From positions 915,634 to 979,633 of the forward strand of contig BCHU01000001.1 in assembly GCA_001599715.1 (NCBI GenBank): a stretch of DNA of 64,000 nt. The letters are read 5' to 3'. The notes under the pieces were generated by a model that ran no database searches, was not told where the DNA came from, and saw only the letters and a list, made by a program, of their open reading frames with translations. The translations under genes and the position numbers were made by a program. This DNA is from Phaeotremella fagi (lineage: Eukaryota > Basidiomycota > Tremellomycetes > Tremellales > Phaeotremellaceae). This document shows positions 1 through 13,278 of the stretch, in pieces. Each line of letters begins with the position of its first letter. Position 1 is the stretch's first letter.

Positions 1-1873
1 CTGATGCCGGCGAGGGTTTTAGAAAGTTTAGCGATTTCCGCTCGAGTTCGTTCTTCGACTGGGTCTAGTTCACCTTCGATGGCTCTTTTACGATCATCGA
101 TGCTTTTGTTCAAGTTTTCGACCTCCTTCTTAGTCTCAACGATTTCTTCTTTACAACTCTTGATATCGCTCTGCCGGTCAGTGAGATTCAAATTCTCCCC
201 TCACCTTAGCCAAACTGATTTCTTTGTTTACCTTGGTCTGTCGTACTTTGGCCTCGATTAATGTGTTCTGTAGAGGCACTTTTGAAGCGTTGTGGGCTTT
301 TATCTCCTCGTCGAGTTGGCTCACTTTCGCGTTAAGCGGTTCGATCGCGGCCTAGGATGTCAGTGTTGTTTCACGATCATTCTCACTTCGCCTTCCAATT
401 CCTTCTGCCTGGCGGCTTGAACCTTCTCGTCAAGAGAGTCAATGCTTACACGTAGCTCAGCACTACTCTGGAATTTGTCAGGAAGGTTGTACGCCGATAT
501 ACGTACTTTTTCCTTGTCCATTACATATGCCCAAGCAAGTTCCCCAGTGACTTTCTTGATTTTTCTATCAATCTCAAGTTGCTGTTCAGAGGCTTCAACG
601 TCGCGTCTGTGTTTGTCAACTCTACTTTGAAGATCCGGTAGAGCTTTTTCTTGATTGTTGATAGTCGATTGGATCGTTGCTATACTCTGCGCGATGTTGC
701 TATAAGCATCAATAAGAGTCGAAAGTTGAGTGCCTTTCAGGAAGAACTATGAGAGCGCGTAAGCTAAAGTCCAATTTGTGGACACTCACATTATACAAAA
801 CAGAATCATCGGCTTTTTGAAGGAAGTCTCTTGCTTGATCTTGGGTAAGCAGGGTTAAAGGAGAGTCAATAACAATGCTGAAGTGATTGCAGATATGTGT
901 AAGCTCTTCTCGTTTGTTCGAGATGATACGACCGTTCCTCGTCGTTCTAAATCGATAGGAACTACCTCCAGCCGCGGTGATGGTACGTTGAATGATGATG
1001 TCCTGATCGAATACATCTGGACGATAAGCACCTTCACCTGCATTCGAAAGAGTCAAGTATATCTCGGCTTTACTGTTTTCACTGTCAGCAAAAAAAGGAT
1101 CTTGTATTCGTGTCAAATCAAACTTACTCGGCATCACCATCTTTCCTAATCAGATTTTTCAGACCAGCTCCCCGACCTGTGATACTAGCTTTACTTCCCA
1201 AAGCAACGAGAATAGCAGTAAAGATAGCAGATTTGCCACCTAAGAAGTTTAACGTTAACAACAATGGTCCAAATGAGAAAAAACATGACTCACTCCCGTT
1301 ATGACCAACGATGAAATTCATTCTTTGACAGAAATCTTGGGTGAAATGTTGGTGACACATGAAGTTGATCAAAGTGATCTCTTTGAGAATCCCAGATTCG
1401 GCACCAGCCTAGTCGCAATGTTGAATGAGTACATTTCCAAATAGTCCAGTAGAAAATTAGAACAGACACTCACACCAACCCGTCTAACTTGCTTCGCTTT
1501 AGCAGCTTCATAAGCTGCCATATTCGCTTCGTCATCAGGGAATTCAGTTTCTCTGACGATATCCTCGAAATCATCTTCATCGTCAACATCAAAACTCTCA
1601 TCAGCGTCTTCAGTTCCATTCTCTCCGTCAACAACACTAGATTCCTGTTCATCGACATCCATTGAATCCTCAGTTGAATGTCGTGGAACATTCTTTCCTT
1701 TACCACCACCTAGCCCCTTTTCGAGTTTAACTCGTTTGATCTGATGTTGAGTTTGATGATCAGAGAGTGTATCCCTCAACGACGTTGGTAGAACTTACAT
1801 CTGCGACTCTATCATCCTCACCATCACTCCCCTCTGCGGCAGATGATAATCTCTTTAGAGGTGATCTAGCCAT
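1..1873 (-). CDS. SMC6: SMC6, structural maintenance of chromosomes protein 6 (5' part; C-terminal end lies beyond the window)
   Basis: Smc6 pairs with Smc5 in the nuclear SMC5/6 complex that handles recombination intermediates and DNA repair. The start codon is at 1871-1873 (MARSPLKRLSS). An intron follows after about 25 codons, then an acidic stretch (1480-1740) rich in Asp/Glu. The next exon (about 1311-1410) reads ITLINFMCHQHF, the standard Smc6 head opening, and ends in the ATP-binding Walker A loop. A roughly 60-nt intron at about 1243-1304 splits that loop; spliced it reads GHNGSGKSAI. It is followed by ALGSKASITGRG, also typical of Smc6. Exons down to about position 1 are rich in Glu/Lys/Gln on the minus strand and mark the start of the coiled-coil arm. 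The Walker B/signature half and the hinge are not in the window. Identity is firm; the exact exon ends in 1-700 are not resolved. Confidence 0.92.
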
Positions 1874-2056
1874 GAGAAGCTCTTCATAAAAAGTTGAAAT
1901 GGATACGAAGTTGAAATTGAAGTCGAAAATCAATCAATCAAGAGCTGGAAGGATTCAACTTTTCTACGCGTAAACAAAAGTGTACCACGTGGCATTGGTG
2001 GCAAAAAAGTTGACTCAACCTGTTTCATACAACTTCTACAACTACAATACAGAACT
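1874..2056. promoter_or_regulatory. short spacer with the SMC6 promoter
   Basis: 183 bp lie between the likely end of the upstream membrane-protein gene and the SMC6 start codon. SMC6 transcription runs leftward from here. No distinctive motif was recognised. Confidence 0.35.
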
Positions 2057-4262
2057 CTAGGTATAACCACTGAAAGTACTAGTTAACAAAGGATGAGGCA
2101 TCGCTTGAGTAGGTATATTACTGCTTCCTTCAAGTTTACCATCCAATGTCGAATGAATGTAATGAATCCCAAATCCGACCTACCGATCCATCAGTTCGAC
2201 TCAAATAAGGATAGATTAACTCACCGAAGAAGCCACACCTGAAGCTTCACTACTGCTACTACTTTTGGTCACCGTTTTTGACCCAGAAGCTTCTCTGATA
2301 GCGTCGCTAGTTATCGGCTCTTTCTTAGGATCAGACGACGACGATGACTTTGAGCTTGATTCTTTAGAGCTGGAACTCGAACTTGAACTTGAAGGTTTCG
2401 ATGAAGATGATGAAGAAGCGGCTTTTGCTTTAGCCTCAGCTTCAGCTTTTACTTTTTCCTTTTCCTTTTCCTTCTCCTTCTCTTTCATCGCTTGCATCTT
2501 GGCCAATTTCTCTTGCTCACTACTTGAACTGGAAGCAGCACTGGCGCTATTACCGGAACTCGAACTGGAAGAGGATTGTCCGGCAGGAGATGTGGCAGAT
2601 GTCATAGGTGATACTGCTGCAGCTGCTGGGGCGTTGAGTTCTTGAGAAACGATCTGAATAGAGAATACAAGTAATAATAGAAATCCTAAAACTTTATTGA
2701 CTACACCGATCACCTGTCAGTCTGTTTTATGCGATACTAAGATGAATAATGGACACATACTCAGACTGATTCCGACGATCATAACAAGATATTTAGTCCT
2801 CCATAATTTCTGTTTCTGTCTGCAAAGCAAACAGTAATGGTTACTGTGAGAAACGCAATGATAGAATCCCTTGACTACGAGCTTACCTTTCTTCAAGAAT
2901 ACTCTGAGCATTAGTATCGGTCTGACTGACCGAAGCTTCTTTACTCTTTGAGCCAGATTCATCTTTAGCTCGTGCTTGAGCTTGGGCTTGGGCTTTAGCC
3001 AAAGCTTCTTTCTCAGCAGCCTTTTTAGGATCTTCTTTAGCTTTCTCCTTTTCCTGAAGTTTAGCTTTCTCCTTCGCTTTCTCCATCTCCTTGAGTTTCT
3101 CCTTCTCCTTATCCTTAGCGTCATCTTTCGATTTCTCCTTTTCCTTTTCCTTCTCTTTTTCTTTTTCTTTACCGCTTTCAACTTCAGCAGGTCGATTGAA
3201 ATGACCACTAAACCACGTAAAGCTTTCAGCGAGATATTTCACAGAGGAACCAAAGAAATCAGACTCACACATGAGCAGGCATCCCACTTTCCCACCAAAC
3301 CTCGTTCCGATGATCACTAGCTTTCCCAAGCGGGAACGGCCAAGGCAGATACCTATTCAATCTAGTAGTCAAAAACGCAGATGGGTGGGCACGTTGATCA
3401 TCCCATGGATTCTTGGTTTCTTCTTTCGGCTTGGACGAACTTGAAGATGAAGACGACTTTTTCTTTTCTTCTTCTTTAGATCTGGATGAGCTACTCGAAC
3501 TTGAACTACCACTACTACCTGAGCTTGAGCCTGATCTCGAAGAACTACTGGAACTGGAACTTGAACTTGAAGATGATTTTTCAGGTTCTGCTGACGATTG
3601 TTGTTCTGCCACTATATGATTCCAAAGCAGGAAGAATCTTGGTGGTGAGAATAAAACTAATTTTTACTTACAGCAAAAAGGCGATGGCAATATGAACATA
3701 GGTGATATGTAAACTTGGTACACCGGGCAGCAAGCCAGTCATCTGCACCACTTCAAGTTTTGAAGATCAGCATCTCTTCCCCGACAGTATTTATCGACTA
3801 GACTTACAAAGCGCTATAATGATGATAGCGAATCCCCATTGAAGTATCATAGGTGCGATCTCACTTTGTTCAGAGTTCCGTGGTCAGTTCAGTGGTCATT
3901 CAAGGCTTTTGGTACACTCACAAAGCTCTATCAGCTTCCGGTAACATTATCGGCATGATGTTTCTGAATAAATACAGAAGCATTCCAAGAATCAAGATCA
4001 AATATACTGGTGTGGGTGACCATACTTGCGGTGGTGGTGATGGCGGTGGTGGCGAGTAGCCATATGGATATTGATAATACATGTTGTGTCTGGCTGAAAG
4101 ATATTCATGAAAAGCCAACTCAAATATAGTCCAACCGAGCAAATATATCAAAGGATCATATTCTCTAACTCGTTTCACAATATCAGTGATCAGCCCTTTC
4201 ATCCAGTTAGACGTCAACGACAACACATATACTTGTACTGTATCTGCATCTCGAAAAACCAT
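2057..4262 (-). CDS. unrecognised multi-pass membrane protein with poly-Ser and Lys/Glu low-complexity blocks
   Basis: I do not recognise the family. The start at 4262 gives MVFRDADTVQVYVLS. The first exon has a Tyr/Pro-rich patch followed by a hydrophobic helix (YLILILGMLLYLF). Short exons around 3,680-3,870 add two more hydrophobic stretches (ILQWGFAIIIIAL and VHIAIAFLL). A long Ser tract then follows (3,420-3,600), next a conserved-looking segment containing NPWDDQRAHPSAFLTTRLNR, then a repeated KEKEKEK/AKAQAQ block (2,930-3,180), and a hydrophobic pair spliced as YLVMIVGISL + VIGVVNKVLGFLLLLVFS (2,650-2,800). A second Ser/Lys-rich tail ends the known part. An in-frame TAA at 2216 directly follows a GTGAGT donor. 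Splicing to an acceptor near 2180 opens 39 more codons ending at TAG 2057, which I prefer. At least four membrane segments are predicted; the topology is unknown. Confidence 0.6.
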
Positions 4263-4284
4263 TATATATCCTACGACAAATCCA

Positions 4285-5307
4285 TTATTTCCTTCTAGCC
4301 ATCAAAGCATCAATATGGTCTTTAGCCCCACTCTCCCATTCTTGCCAAGTAATAGAAGCCATCCACTGATTACGTGACATCTGACCAGGTTTATAATCAC
4401 CAGGACGGCCGTCTATCACAGATATCAGTTAAACTGTGTACCGAAATTCAAAATCAATTGATTGTAACATACCGCTAGCACCGATAGCGCCTGGTGGTAA
4501 AACCAGCCAATTCCTTAATAAGGCTTCATGTTTGAAACCTAATCTCAAAGCAGCGTTCTGAGATCGTGTATTAAGTGTAGTAGTAATCCATTGAACTCTT
4601 CTGCAACCTAGACCACCTTGATCTGGCATATCTAATGTACGATGGATACACAAACCAGCAGCGTGTGTCAGAACGTGGGTACGCTAATTTCGGTCATTGG
4701 TAAGTCATGACTTGAATTCCAGATATCATTCGACTCACTTGGAACTCGGCCATGACCATGATCCAACCAGGTTCAGACATCATGTTATCATAACTACTGT
4801 TGATCATCCCCAAACTACCAGCGAAAACGTATTCCGAAGGATCAGTTTTAGGAGTTTCACTACCCGGTTTATCAGTGAAGATAGCGTAAAGTAGGAATGA
4901 CTAAAATGACAAGAATCCGATCAATTTTAACCACGTTCATCAGAGTTGAAAGCAATGAAACAACACTTACCGGATCACGACGATTCTTCTCACAAAATTC
5001 CAAAGTATCATTCAGAGTTGGCCATTTCAATCCAGAAAGCCATTTCCATTCATCAGGAGTTTTGTTCATATGTTCCCAAAGTAATTTAGCGTGTAGTGAG
5101 GGCTAAAGGAGTTTGAAATTAGTTTACGGATTTCGAATCATGAACGTTATGACTTACGACGAATGGACGTAATTCTACACGATCTGAACGAAGTGTTTTG
5201 ACTTCGAAAACGAAATTGAAATCATACTCTTCAGCTGGGGTGGTTAGATGACAATCCTTTGGGATTGGGTTGGACGGTGGTTTATAATTGTTAATGAAAG
5301 TGGTCAT
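4285..5307 (-). CDS. GNAT-family N-acetyltransferase (RimJ/RimL-like)
   Basis: Predicted acetyl-CoA dependent N-acetyltransferase; the substrate is unknown. It starts at 5307 (MTTFINNYKPPSNP). The first exon ends in the typical opening LRSDRVELRPF, where the GNAT fold begins. Later exons give a strand ending in PGWIMVMAEFQ and the acetyl-CoA region CRRVQWITTTLNTRSQNAA, followed by RLGFKHEALLRNW. This is the usual 'N-x-x-S-x-x-A-x-x-x-G-F' end of RimJ/RimL proteins. At least four introns (near 5,110-5,150, 4,905-4,970, 4,685-4,738 and 4,415-4,470) are in frame. The C-terminal exon encodes QMSRNQWMASITWQEWE and ends with TAA at 4285. Only 22 bp separate this stop from the next start on the same strand. 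Confidence 0.85.
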
Positions 5308-5590
5308 GGTGTCGTTGCGTTACTTCTTGCTTTTGTTGCTCTGATATAAGATCTATTTATACTTGACTGAACATAACCCCATCGAGTCGGTATACATGTG
5401 TAACTTAGTCGTCGGCCACCTCAATAAATGATTTAGGCGATCCCGATGGATGCTTATCTCGCTTAGAGTGTTACGTAAAGCTGAATGATGAGTGAGATGC
5501 ATTTAAATTACTACTACTGACTACCAAATATCTTAATTTCAAATTTATATCTATAAACATGCTAATACAAAAACAATACCAACATCCATC

Positions 5591-8500
5591 CTAAGCCGCA
5601 ACCCTCTCAGGTAATCTGACATTAGGTAAAGTCTCCCTCCATCTCTCTTCAGCTTCAGAACCTCTAAAGACTTCATGCAAAACTTGTCTAACATCTTCAA
5701 CGAAAACGAATTCGATACCTGTCTTGACTGATTCCGGTACGTTCTCGTCGATATCAGATTTACAGGCTGCAGGGACGATAAGTTCTGTAGAGAGCGGTTG
5801 ATCAGTATTTCCGCTGAATGAATTCGTATGGACTCACTTTTGATACCTGCACGATGCGCTGCGAGACTATACACAAGAGTTATTAGAACCAATTTATCCT
5901 CTTCATCACTCAATGAAGGCAACTTACATCTTCTCCTTCAATCCACCAACGGGTAAAACTTGACCCAAAAGACTGATCTCACCAGTCATAGCAACATCAG
6001 GATCGACTTTCGTTTTAGTGAACAAAGAAACGAAAGCTGTAAGAATAGCAGTTCCAGCACTAGGCCCTTCTTTACCGATACCACCTTCAGGCCTATACAT
6101 TTTACACAATAATCAGCCATAATTCTTTGTCCTTACGCTCTTCACTCACATATGAAGATGTACATCCCTGTCGTTCAACGTGACCTCAACTTCACTTTTG
6201 GTGATACCCAATAAGAAAGCATTCGCTTTAACCCAACTTAAAGCTATTTGCGCAGATTCACGAATAACTTCACCGAGTTTACCCGTTAATTGTAAATTAC
6301 CTTTTCCAGGCATTGACTAAATGATCGAAATCAGTCTACAATTTCTGAGAAGTCCGATTTTATCACTCACAGTCACTTCTATAGGCATGACAGCACCAGA
6401 TCCATTTCCAAGATATCCCAATCCAGTACTAACACCAGCAGGTGGTGCAGTAGTATACAATCGATCTTTATGATAGATAGGTCTAATCATTGTTTTCAGT
6501 ACAAGGCAGCATCCCATCGTCCAAAACTTGACTCACGGACCAACGTAATCTCTCAAATTATCTTGAGTGACAACAACACTGACACTCTTGGGTACCTCCA
6601 TAGGTTTTCTAGGTTTAGTGGTGACATTCGTCCTAGCCTCTGGATCATCTGATGTAGGTCCCTTGTCACCCGGTAACTGTTCTGAAGCAGGTTTAATATC
6701 TGGTTGTTGAGTTTCCACCGAACCCTCCGTAGTCTCCTCGGTCGATGGTTCTGGTAAAGCAGTTTCACCTAAATCCGTGACGATTTTGAAAGCTGCTTTT
6801 CGGTAAATCTAAATAAAAAAAAACTCATCAGTAGACATCCAACTTCACCAAGGGGAGTAAAACACACTTTATCAATATGTTTTTTAAGGTTTCGAACCCC
6901 ACTTTCACGACAGTAATATCTGATCAGGGTCTCAATAGCCTCCGGTTCTAAAGTTATGTCCACATCTTTCAATCCAGAAGCTTCTTTAGCTTGTGGTGAT
7001 AAATATCTCTCGGCGATATTCATTTTCTCAGCGGACACATAACCGCTAACTTCGAGTACTTCCATTCGATCCAACAAAGGTGCAGGGATAGTTTCAAGGA
7101 CATTCGCTAAATAGAGGAAATCAGTCGTAGCACTACTAATCATCGTTCTCAAGAAGTGACTTACCTGTGCAAACGAATAAAACCCTTGAAAGATCCACGG
7201 GTACGTCCATACTGATAAAAACATCAGTCGAGATCTTGCTAAAAGCTATCAAAACTCACTAATGATCCAAGAACGAAGTGTTCTGTTCAGGATCCAACAT
7301 TTCCAACAAAGCACTCGATGGATCCCCATTATGACCTCTTCCAATCTTATCAACTTCGTCGATCAGAATCAACGGGTTCTCCGTAGCTACTTTCTTCAAA
7401 GCTTGAATGGGTTTTCCTGGCATTGCACTGAGAACAGTCAGAATCCAATTCATCTTCTTTCGGTATTTGGTTCAACTTACCCAACATAAGTTCTTCGATG
7501 ACCTTTGATTTCAGCTACATCAGTGAGACCACCGACAGAGAATCTATACCATCATCAGTGATCGCTCAGAACTCCAAATCTATCCAAGACATACCGGAAA
7601 AATTGTCTTCCCAAAGCTCTAGCTATACTCTTTCCAATACTGGTCTTCCCCACACCGGGCGGACCAGCCAAGCAGATGATTTTACCTTCGACCGTACCTC
7701 TCAATTTCCCAACTGCTAAGAATTCAAGAATTCTATCTTTGACATCTTTGAGACCGTAATGGTCTTCATCAAGAACTTTGATGGCATGAGAGATATCGTA
7801 ATTCTCTGGTGAATGGACACCCCACGGGACTTGTGTCAACCAATCCAGGTAATTTCGAGTAACACTGAAGGGTTTAATCAGTAAGAAGTATCATGATTGA
7901 AAGAACTACTCACTTGAACTCGCTGGCAGCTGGTTCCAAATGCATGAGTTTATTAATCTCCTCATCGAAAACTTTCCGTACACCTTCAGGCATAGCCAAT
8001 TTAGAAGCCTTCTCCTTGAACCTCTCCACCAATTTATCTTTCCCATCAGATTCCATACCCAACTCCTTTTTGATACCTTTCAACTGTTCCATCAAATAAT
8101 ATTCTCGTTGTCTCTTTTGGATTTTCGATTCGACATCTCTAGAAATTTTGTTTTGAAGTTGAGCGTTGATCAATTCCTTTTTCAAGATTAACAAAGCTTT
8201 CTGTAACCTATCTTCAACTGAAAGAGATTCCAAAACTGCTTGTAGATCCGAGACATCACCTGTTGATACTGCCGCTGCGAAATCTGCCAATTTATCTGGT
8301 TCATCGAATACGTTTGATGTACTGTTTGACATGGTGAATGATGTAATCTGTTCTCTAAAGATTGGTTGGAGTTGAGCGATGTCCTTGAAGACACTGATGA
8401 GTTCTGACATAATAGCTCGAACCATTTGTGAATCCTTTTGATATTTTTCAACAGTAAGATTCGAGACGTTGGTGAGTGAAATTTGTGGGAGTAAAGGATG

Positions 8501-9684
8501 AAGGAAACCGACTTGAGAAAGTGGAGCAGCGGATTGATTTTTCACTAGCAGGGTTTTCAGTATCACAAAATTAGAGATAAAGCAAGAAACTTACCTTCAG
8601 GATCCTGTTGTGAGATGGTCCCAAGTTCTTCTCTAACAGCATCCACACTAGGAACATCCTGTTCAAAACTAGCAACCTCAGCTTCATCACCTATTTCGTT
8701 TTTCTGAACCTCTTCAACGATTTTAGCAATAGGAACAGATTCCCGTCCTTCATCACCAGAATTAGCATTTGGATTTGAATCCACCGAAGGAGGAGGAGCG
8801 GAGGTGATCAACTCGTCAATCCTAATTCTTCTATGAGGGTATAAAACAGCCGTCAAAGTTTCTGGTTTAGGTTCCTCCCCTTCCTTGAGATTAGCCCCAT
8901 TGTCAGTTGACCCGAAAACACTTGTTATCTGAGCGAAAACTCCGACTGGATGAACTTGATCTATGGAGGTTATCACGTCCGAATCGAAATCTGAATCTTT
9001 GAGCAAGAAAGCTCCAATATATGGTTGACCGTGTGCCATGAGTTCTCTGATCGCTTTGATGACCGATGGTGAAGTTATCGTTACTGCTTTGTAGAAACCT
9101 GGGAAAAGTGGTCGACGGGTTATAGGCAGTGCTAGGACTTGTGGGTAGATCTCTGGGATTGAAGGTTTCGCTATTTCTTTACCTGTTGAAGCTGCAGATG
9201 AAGATGACGAGTCCGATGAAGAAGGTGAAGACGAAGACGAGGATGAGGATGAAGATGAAGCCGAGGTGGACGATGAAGCTTTAATGGTAGATTCATTAGT
9301 TGAAACAGCAGCTTTAGCTCTCTGTTCAGCAGTTTTCGAAGATTCAGCTTCAGCTGACGAATCAACAACATCCCTCTCCTCAGTCCCTTCAACCTCATCG
9401 TTCTCTTTCTCTCCATCCTCTTTATTCTCCTTGCCATCTTTACCAGCAGAGTTGACCCATCTTTTATCTTTAGTCAATCGATTGGTCGTGTGAAGATGTC
9501 GAATCCTGATTTCGTTGGAGAAATTCATAGATGAGCATGTTGGATATGTGAGATGAAGGTTCTGGGGTGTTGTTGAGATTGAATTGAGTTTTTGGGATCT
9601 TGAGAGTTTTGTTGATAGATTGGTAAGAGACGATCGAGATGGTTGACGAGGTGTCGATCGTATAGCTGCTCTTACAGGTAACAT
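5591..9684 (-). CDS. PIM1: mitochondrial Lon protease (PIM1 type)
   Basis: ATP-dependent serine protease of the mitochondrial matrix that degrades damaged proteins and supports mtDNA maintenance. The start at 9684 gives an Arg/Ser-rich, acid-poor presequence ([19 protein letters not shown]) typical of matrix targeting. An acidic, Ser-rich linker follows (9,180-9,450), then the Lon substrate-binding domain ([17 protein letters not shown]). The AAA+ part shows Walker [16 protein letters not shown] (7,625-7,680) and Walker [14 protein letters not shown] (7,325-7,375). The proteolytic domain has the Ser of GPSAGTAIL and the Lys of PVGGLKEK (5,925-6,090), the Lon Ser-Lys dyad. The C-terminus ends LPERVAA at TAG 5591. 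About ten introns interrupt the gene. All hallmark residues are present, so it should be active. Confidence 0.95.
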
Positions 9685-9977
9685 GATGAATAGAAATTGG
9701 GTATGCTGTTGTGTTCTAGTCCTATTATCTTGATATACACAATACTAGATCAGTTCAATGATCGTATAGAACGTGAATTGTATAAAAAGTTGAATAGAAT
9801 TTCAAAGAAACTTGAGAGTTATCGAGTGGAGGTGATGAGCAAGCGTAGTTGAAGTTGCTTATGTACGAGTAATCCCGATTTATAGTGGCAAATGCTCTTA
9901 TATCATGCTTGTCATCATGGCAATATCATATCATATCAAATCAATAACAAAAAGGAACAACAACACCATCCCATCTT

Positions 9978-12900
9978 CTAGATAGCAGCCATGACCAAAG
10001 CAACAGCTTCACTCTTTTCAGCTCTGACTCCAAGTTCAAGTGTGACTCCAGCACCATGAGCGAAAGTCATTCTACATCTCGCCAACACTTTTCCTCCGCC
10101 ACCTGCAACTAAACCTGATAAGTTGAGTGTATGTATAGCGTTGGAGGTTGGTGATTCTGTACCACCCAATGCTTCCATGTTGAGAACTTCGATAAGAGAT
10201 TTACAAGCGTCTAGAAATGGTTGTTAGCTTAGCTTCGATGCAATCATGATATCACTCACCCTTCAATGATTCCGATGATGATAAAGCGAAAGTCTCAGTT
10301 TCAGAAGCAGCATTGGCCAATTTATCCCATTCATTGGAGAAGGTGACATAGGTTGGTGTGATATACTGAAATGATTGTCAGCATTCCATCAAAAAAACAA
10401 TACAATCGAAGTTGACTCACATCACCTGCTCCCAAATCAAGTTCCTCAATTTGGTACTCGTCATCATAACCTTCTTCTTCAGGTTCTCCACTACTTGGAT
10501 CGACTTCCTTACTAACGAATCGAAGTGTACAACCGAAAGTACCAGTTTGATAAACATCTTCTTCCTCTCTTGTGAAACTGACAAAGACTTGTCCAGTACC
10601 TTCATTAGAGGTCAAAGATTGATGAGGAATAATGAAATCTTCCACTAAACCACTGCCATCTGATGGCGTCATCAAAACTGAAACCTGTTCCAAAACGGTA
10701 TCGGGAATAGTGTTTGTGATGTTGAATTGAAAAACGATGTTGGATTTGTAAATATGTTTGACGGCCGTGACGACGTATTCGGTCTCTGATTCCGTAAGTT
10801 CCGCTGGTTTCGTAGACGATTTGAGAACTGGTCCATAAGCTGATAACTCTGGGATCGAGGACAAAAGGGTAGCGTAAGATGATTGAGCTTCGGCGATTGT
10901 TGGTGTAGGAACAGGTTCGGCGATCTTTGACGAAGAAGCTGTAAGAGATTCAAGAGCAGATGGTCGAGCGGTGACTTCTGCTTGAGCTTGTTCTCTGCTG
11001 ACCTTGGGGATCGAAGCGACGTCAAACGCAGCGCTGTGTTTGTCATTGTCGTTGACATATGACACTAGTTCACTTTCCAGAGCGGCGAGCGAGAAAGTCG
11101 CCTCTGCGTTATGGTCAGCTCAATCCAATTCCCTCGAATGGCTAGCCACTCACCTTCCCTGACGAAGACATCTGCAAGGGACTTCTCCTCGAGAACCTTG
11201 ATGTACATAGCAGCTCGGTCACGAACTTCGTCATCAACGTCATCAAGACAGCTGAAGGGTGTGTCAACACTAATTTGAGACGTGTACTGAAAGATAAAAC
11301 CCACCGTCGTAGCAAAACATTAACACTCTTCATAACAGCCTTGTCCTCAACACAAACACCGAACTTTGCGAGGGAACTGACAGCTGCTGCTCTGACAACA
11401 GCATTCTCTAGGACGACACGGTTGTAGATGTAACGAATGAATTTAGTTGGGTTGCGAGTTTTGGGACCCTCAAGACCGAGTAAATGAAGAATTCTAACAG
11501 ACAACTTTGTGAATTCACAGTCTTCGATGAATTCACATAGATGAGCGAGAGCTAAATAGCAGGTCAGTTGGATCCGAGACATGGGATAGATTTACTGACC
11601 AGCTTCTTTACAGTCCTTGATGAATTTGATCATATCGAAGATAGCTTCAACAACAGCTTGTTTGAAGTCATAGCCACCTTCGTCGCGTAAAACACCGGAA
11701 AGGAATGAAAGCATGACAGCCTGTTTAGCTGGGAATTTGAGACACAATGAACGAATAGCGTCAACAACGATGATCTTGAATTCGTCAGTGATATCGGCCA
11801 TGAAGGATGAAATTTGCTTCATGAGACGATCAACTGAAGCTTCGTTTCCAGTCTACTGATGGTCAATATATTTCAAGTTGCAAACAGATTCTTTCTTACC
11901 TTGAGCAACGTGGTGATAGCATAAGTTGCAATACTTCTGTTTGAATCGGTGATCAAGTTCTCCATGTCAAGATTACAGCTGACGACGGCTTGTGGGTGTG
12001 TTAAAGCCAATTTACTGAGTGTTTTGATAGCGGCGAATTTGAGAACTGGTTTAGGTGAAGACAAGAAGAGTTGTAAAACAGCTACAGGTCTGAAAAGTTC
12101 TGAAACAGTAATGTTTTTCATTTCACAGATGGCACGAGCAGCTTCGATGTTGACCATGTCCGATTTATGACGAAGCAGAGTTTCGAGGTATTCGTGCATT
12201 TGTTTTTGGACACTGAAAGAACAGGTCAGACGCGCTCAGCTACATTGGTAGATGGTCGGAACTCACTTTGGATCCTCATCCATGACTTTTCTAGCGAACC
12301 TGATCAACATACAGATAGCCATGGGATTCCTGACTACTCCTCTATCTCCAGCTTTAGCACCAGCACCAAGTTGTTGAACCATCTTTGTGATTGCCATTCT
12401 ATCCTTTTCTCTCATCAAGTAAAGAAGACCTAAAGCGTGGTACTGCATAATGTAACTAGATGAAGCGACAGCTTGATATCCTGAAGAACCTCCTCCTGAG
12501 ATATAAGCAGAAGCTGCGGAGGCGGGGTAAGAGGAATTGGAAACTGCTTTAGCGTTGACGGCCTCTTGAGCTTCGTTTGACCATCTTTTTATGATTGTGG
12601 GTGAAAGGGTGAATAGATGGTATGATGAGATGAGAGCGGCAGAGGAGATGGAGGATGATCGATCAACCAGGGCAGATTTAAAGAATCTCTCAACGGATTG
12701 AATGGATTGGGACTGTCATTTGGGTGTTAGTAAACAGAGAGTCTGAGATGAGATAACGCCTTACGTCGATGATACGAGCAAGAGCACGAATAGCGTTTGG
12801 TCGATACACAACCTCGAGATTGGGTTGCATATCCTTCATGATGGAAGAGGTAACCATAATAACGTCTTCAGCGATGGTTGATAACTCCTTGATAACGAGG

Positions 12901-13278
12901 TAGACCATTTGACGAAGAGCGCTCTAAGCTGTATCAGTCCCAACCCATTCAACTTCATGAGTTTCAACAACTCACATCCTTATGTTGAAACAATTTAGTT
13001 ACACCAAAGAACAACGTTGTAGCTTCTTGCGTCGAGAAGGTCTCCCCAACATAAAGAAGATAAACGATCCTGGTTAACAAAGCTCTACATTTTCTAGGCG
13101 AGATTGGAGATTCGTTGAAAGCTCTAGCCTCTTGAATGACGGTTGATTTGTCGTGATAGAACGCTACGTGGAGGAGTTAGTATGCTAAGCCTTTCTTGGA
13201 CGCTCTCCTCCCCAGTCTGTCTATCCCGTCTATCTACTCACACATTCCACCGGACTCATCATCCTTCTTGAAGGACAT
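9978..13278 (-). CDS. SEC21: coatomer subunit gamma (gamma-COP)
   Basis: Gamma-COP is part of the COPI coat that carries cargo from Golgi to ER and between Golgi cisternae. The start at 13278 gives [12 protein letters not shown], directly followed by an intron, a usual beginning for gamma-COP. The N-terminal two thirds are adaptin-like helical repeats; recognisable pieces include [32 protein letters not shown] and [22 protein letters not shown] Ser/Ala-rich linker (10,800-11,060) leads to the appendage domain with [17 protein letters not shown]. The C-terminus ends VALVMAAI at TAG 9978. At least eight introns are present. The predicted protein is of the order of 900-950 residues, the normal size. 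Confidence 0.95.

Noticed and set aside
3413..3619. Acidic plus-strand open frames opposite the poly-Ser region
   Set aside because: They are antisense translations of Ser codons (Asp/Glu/Leu runs), not genes.
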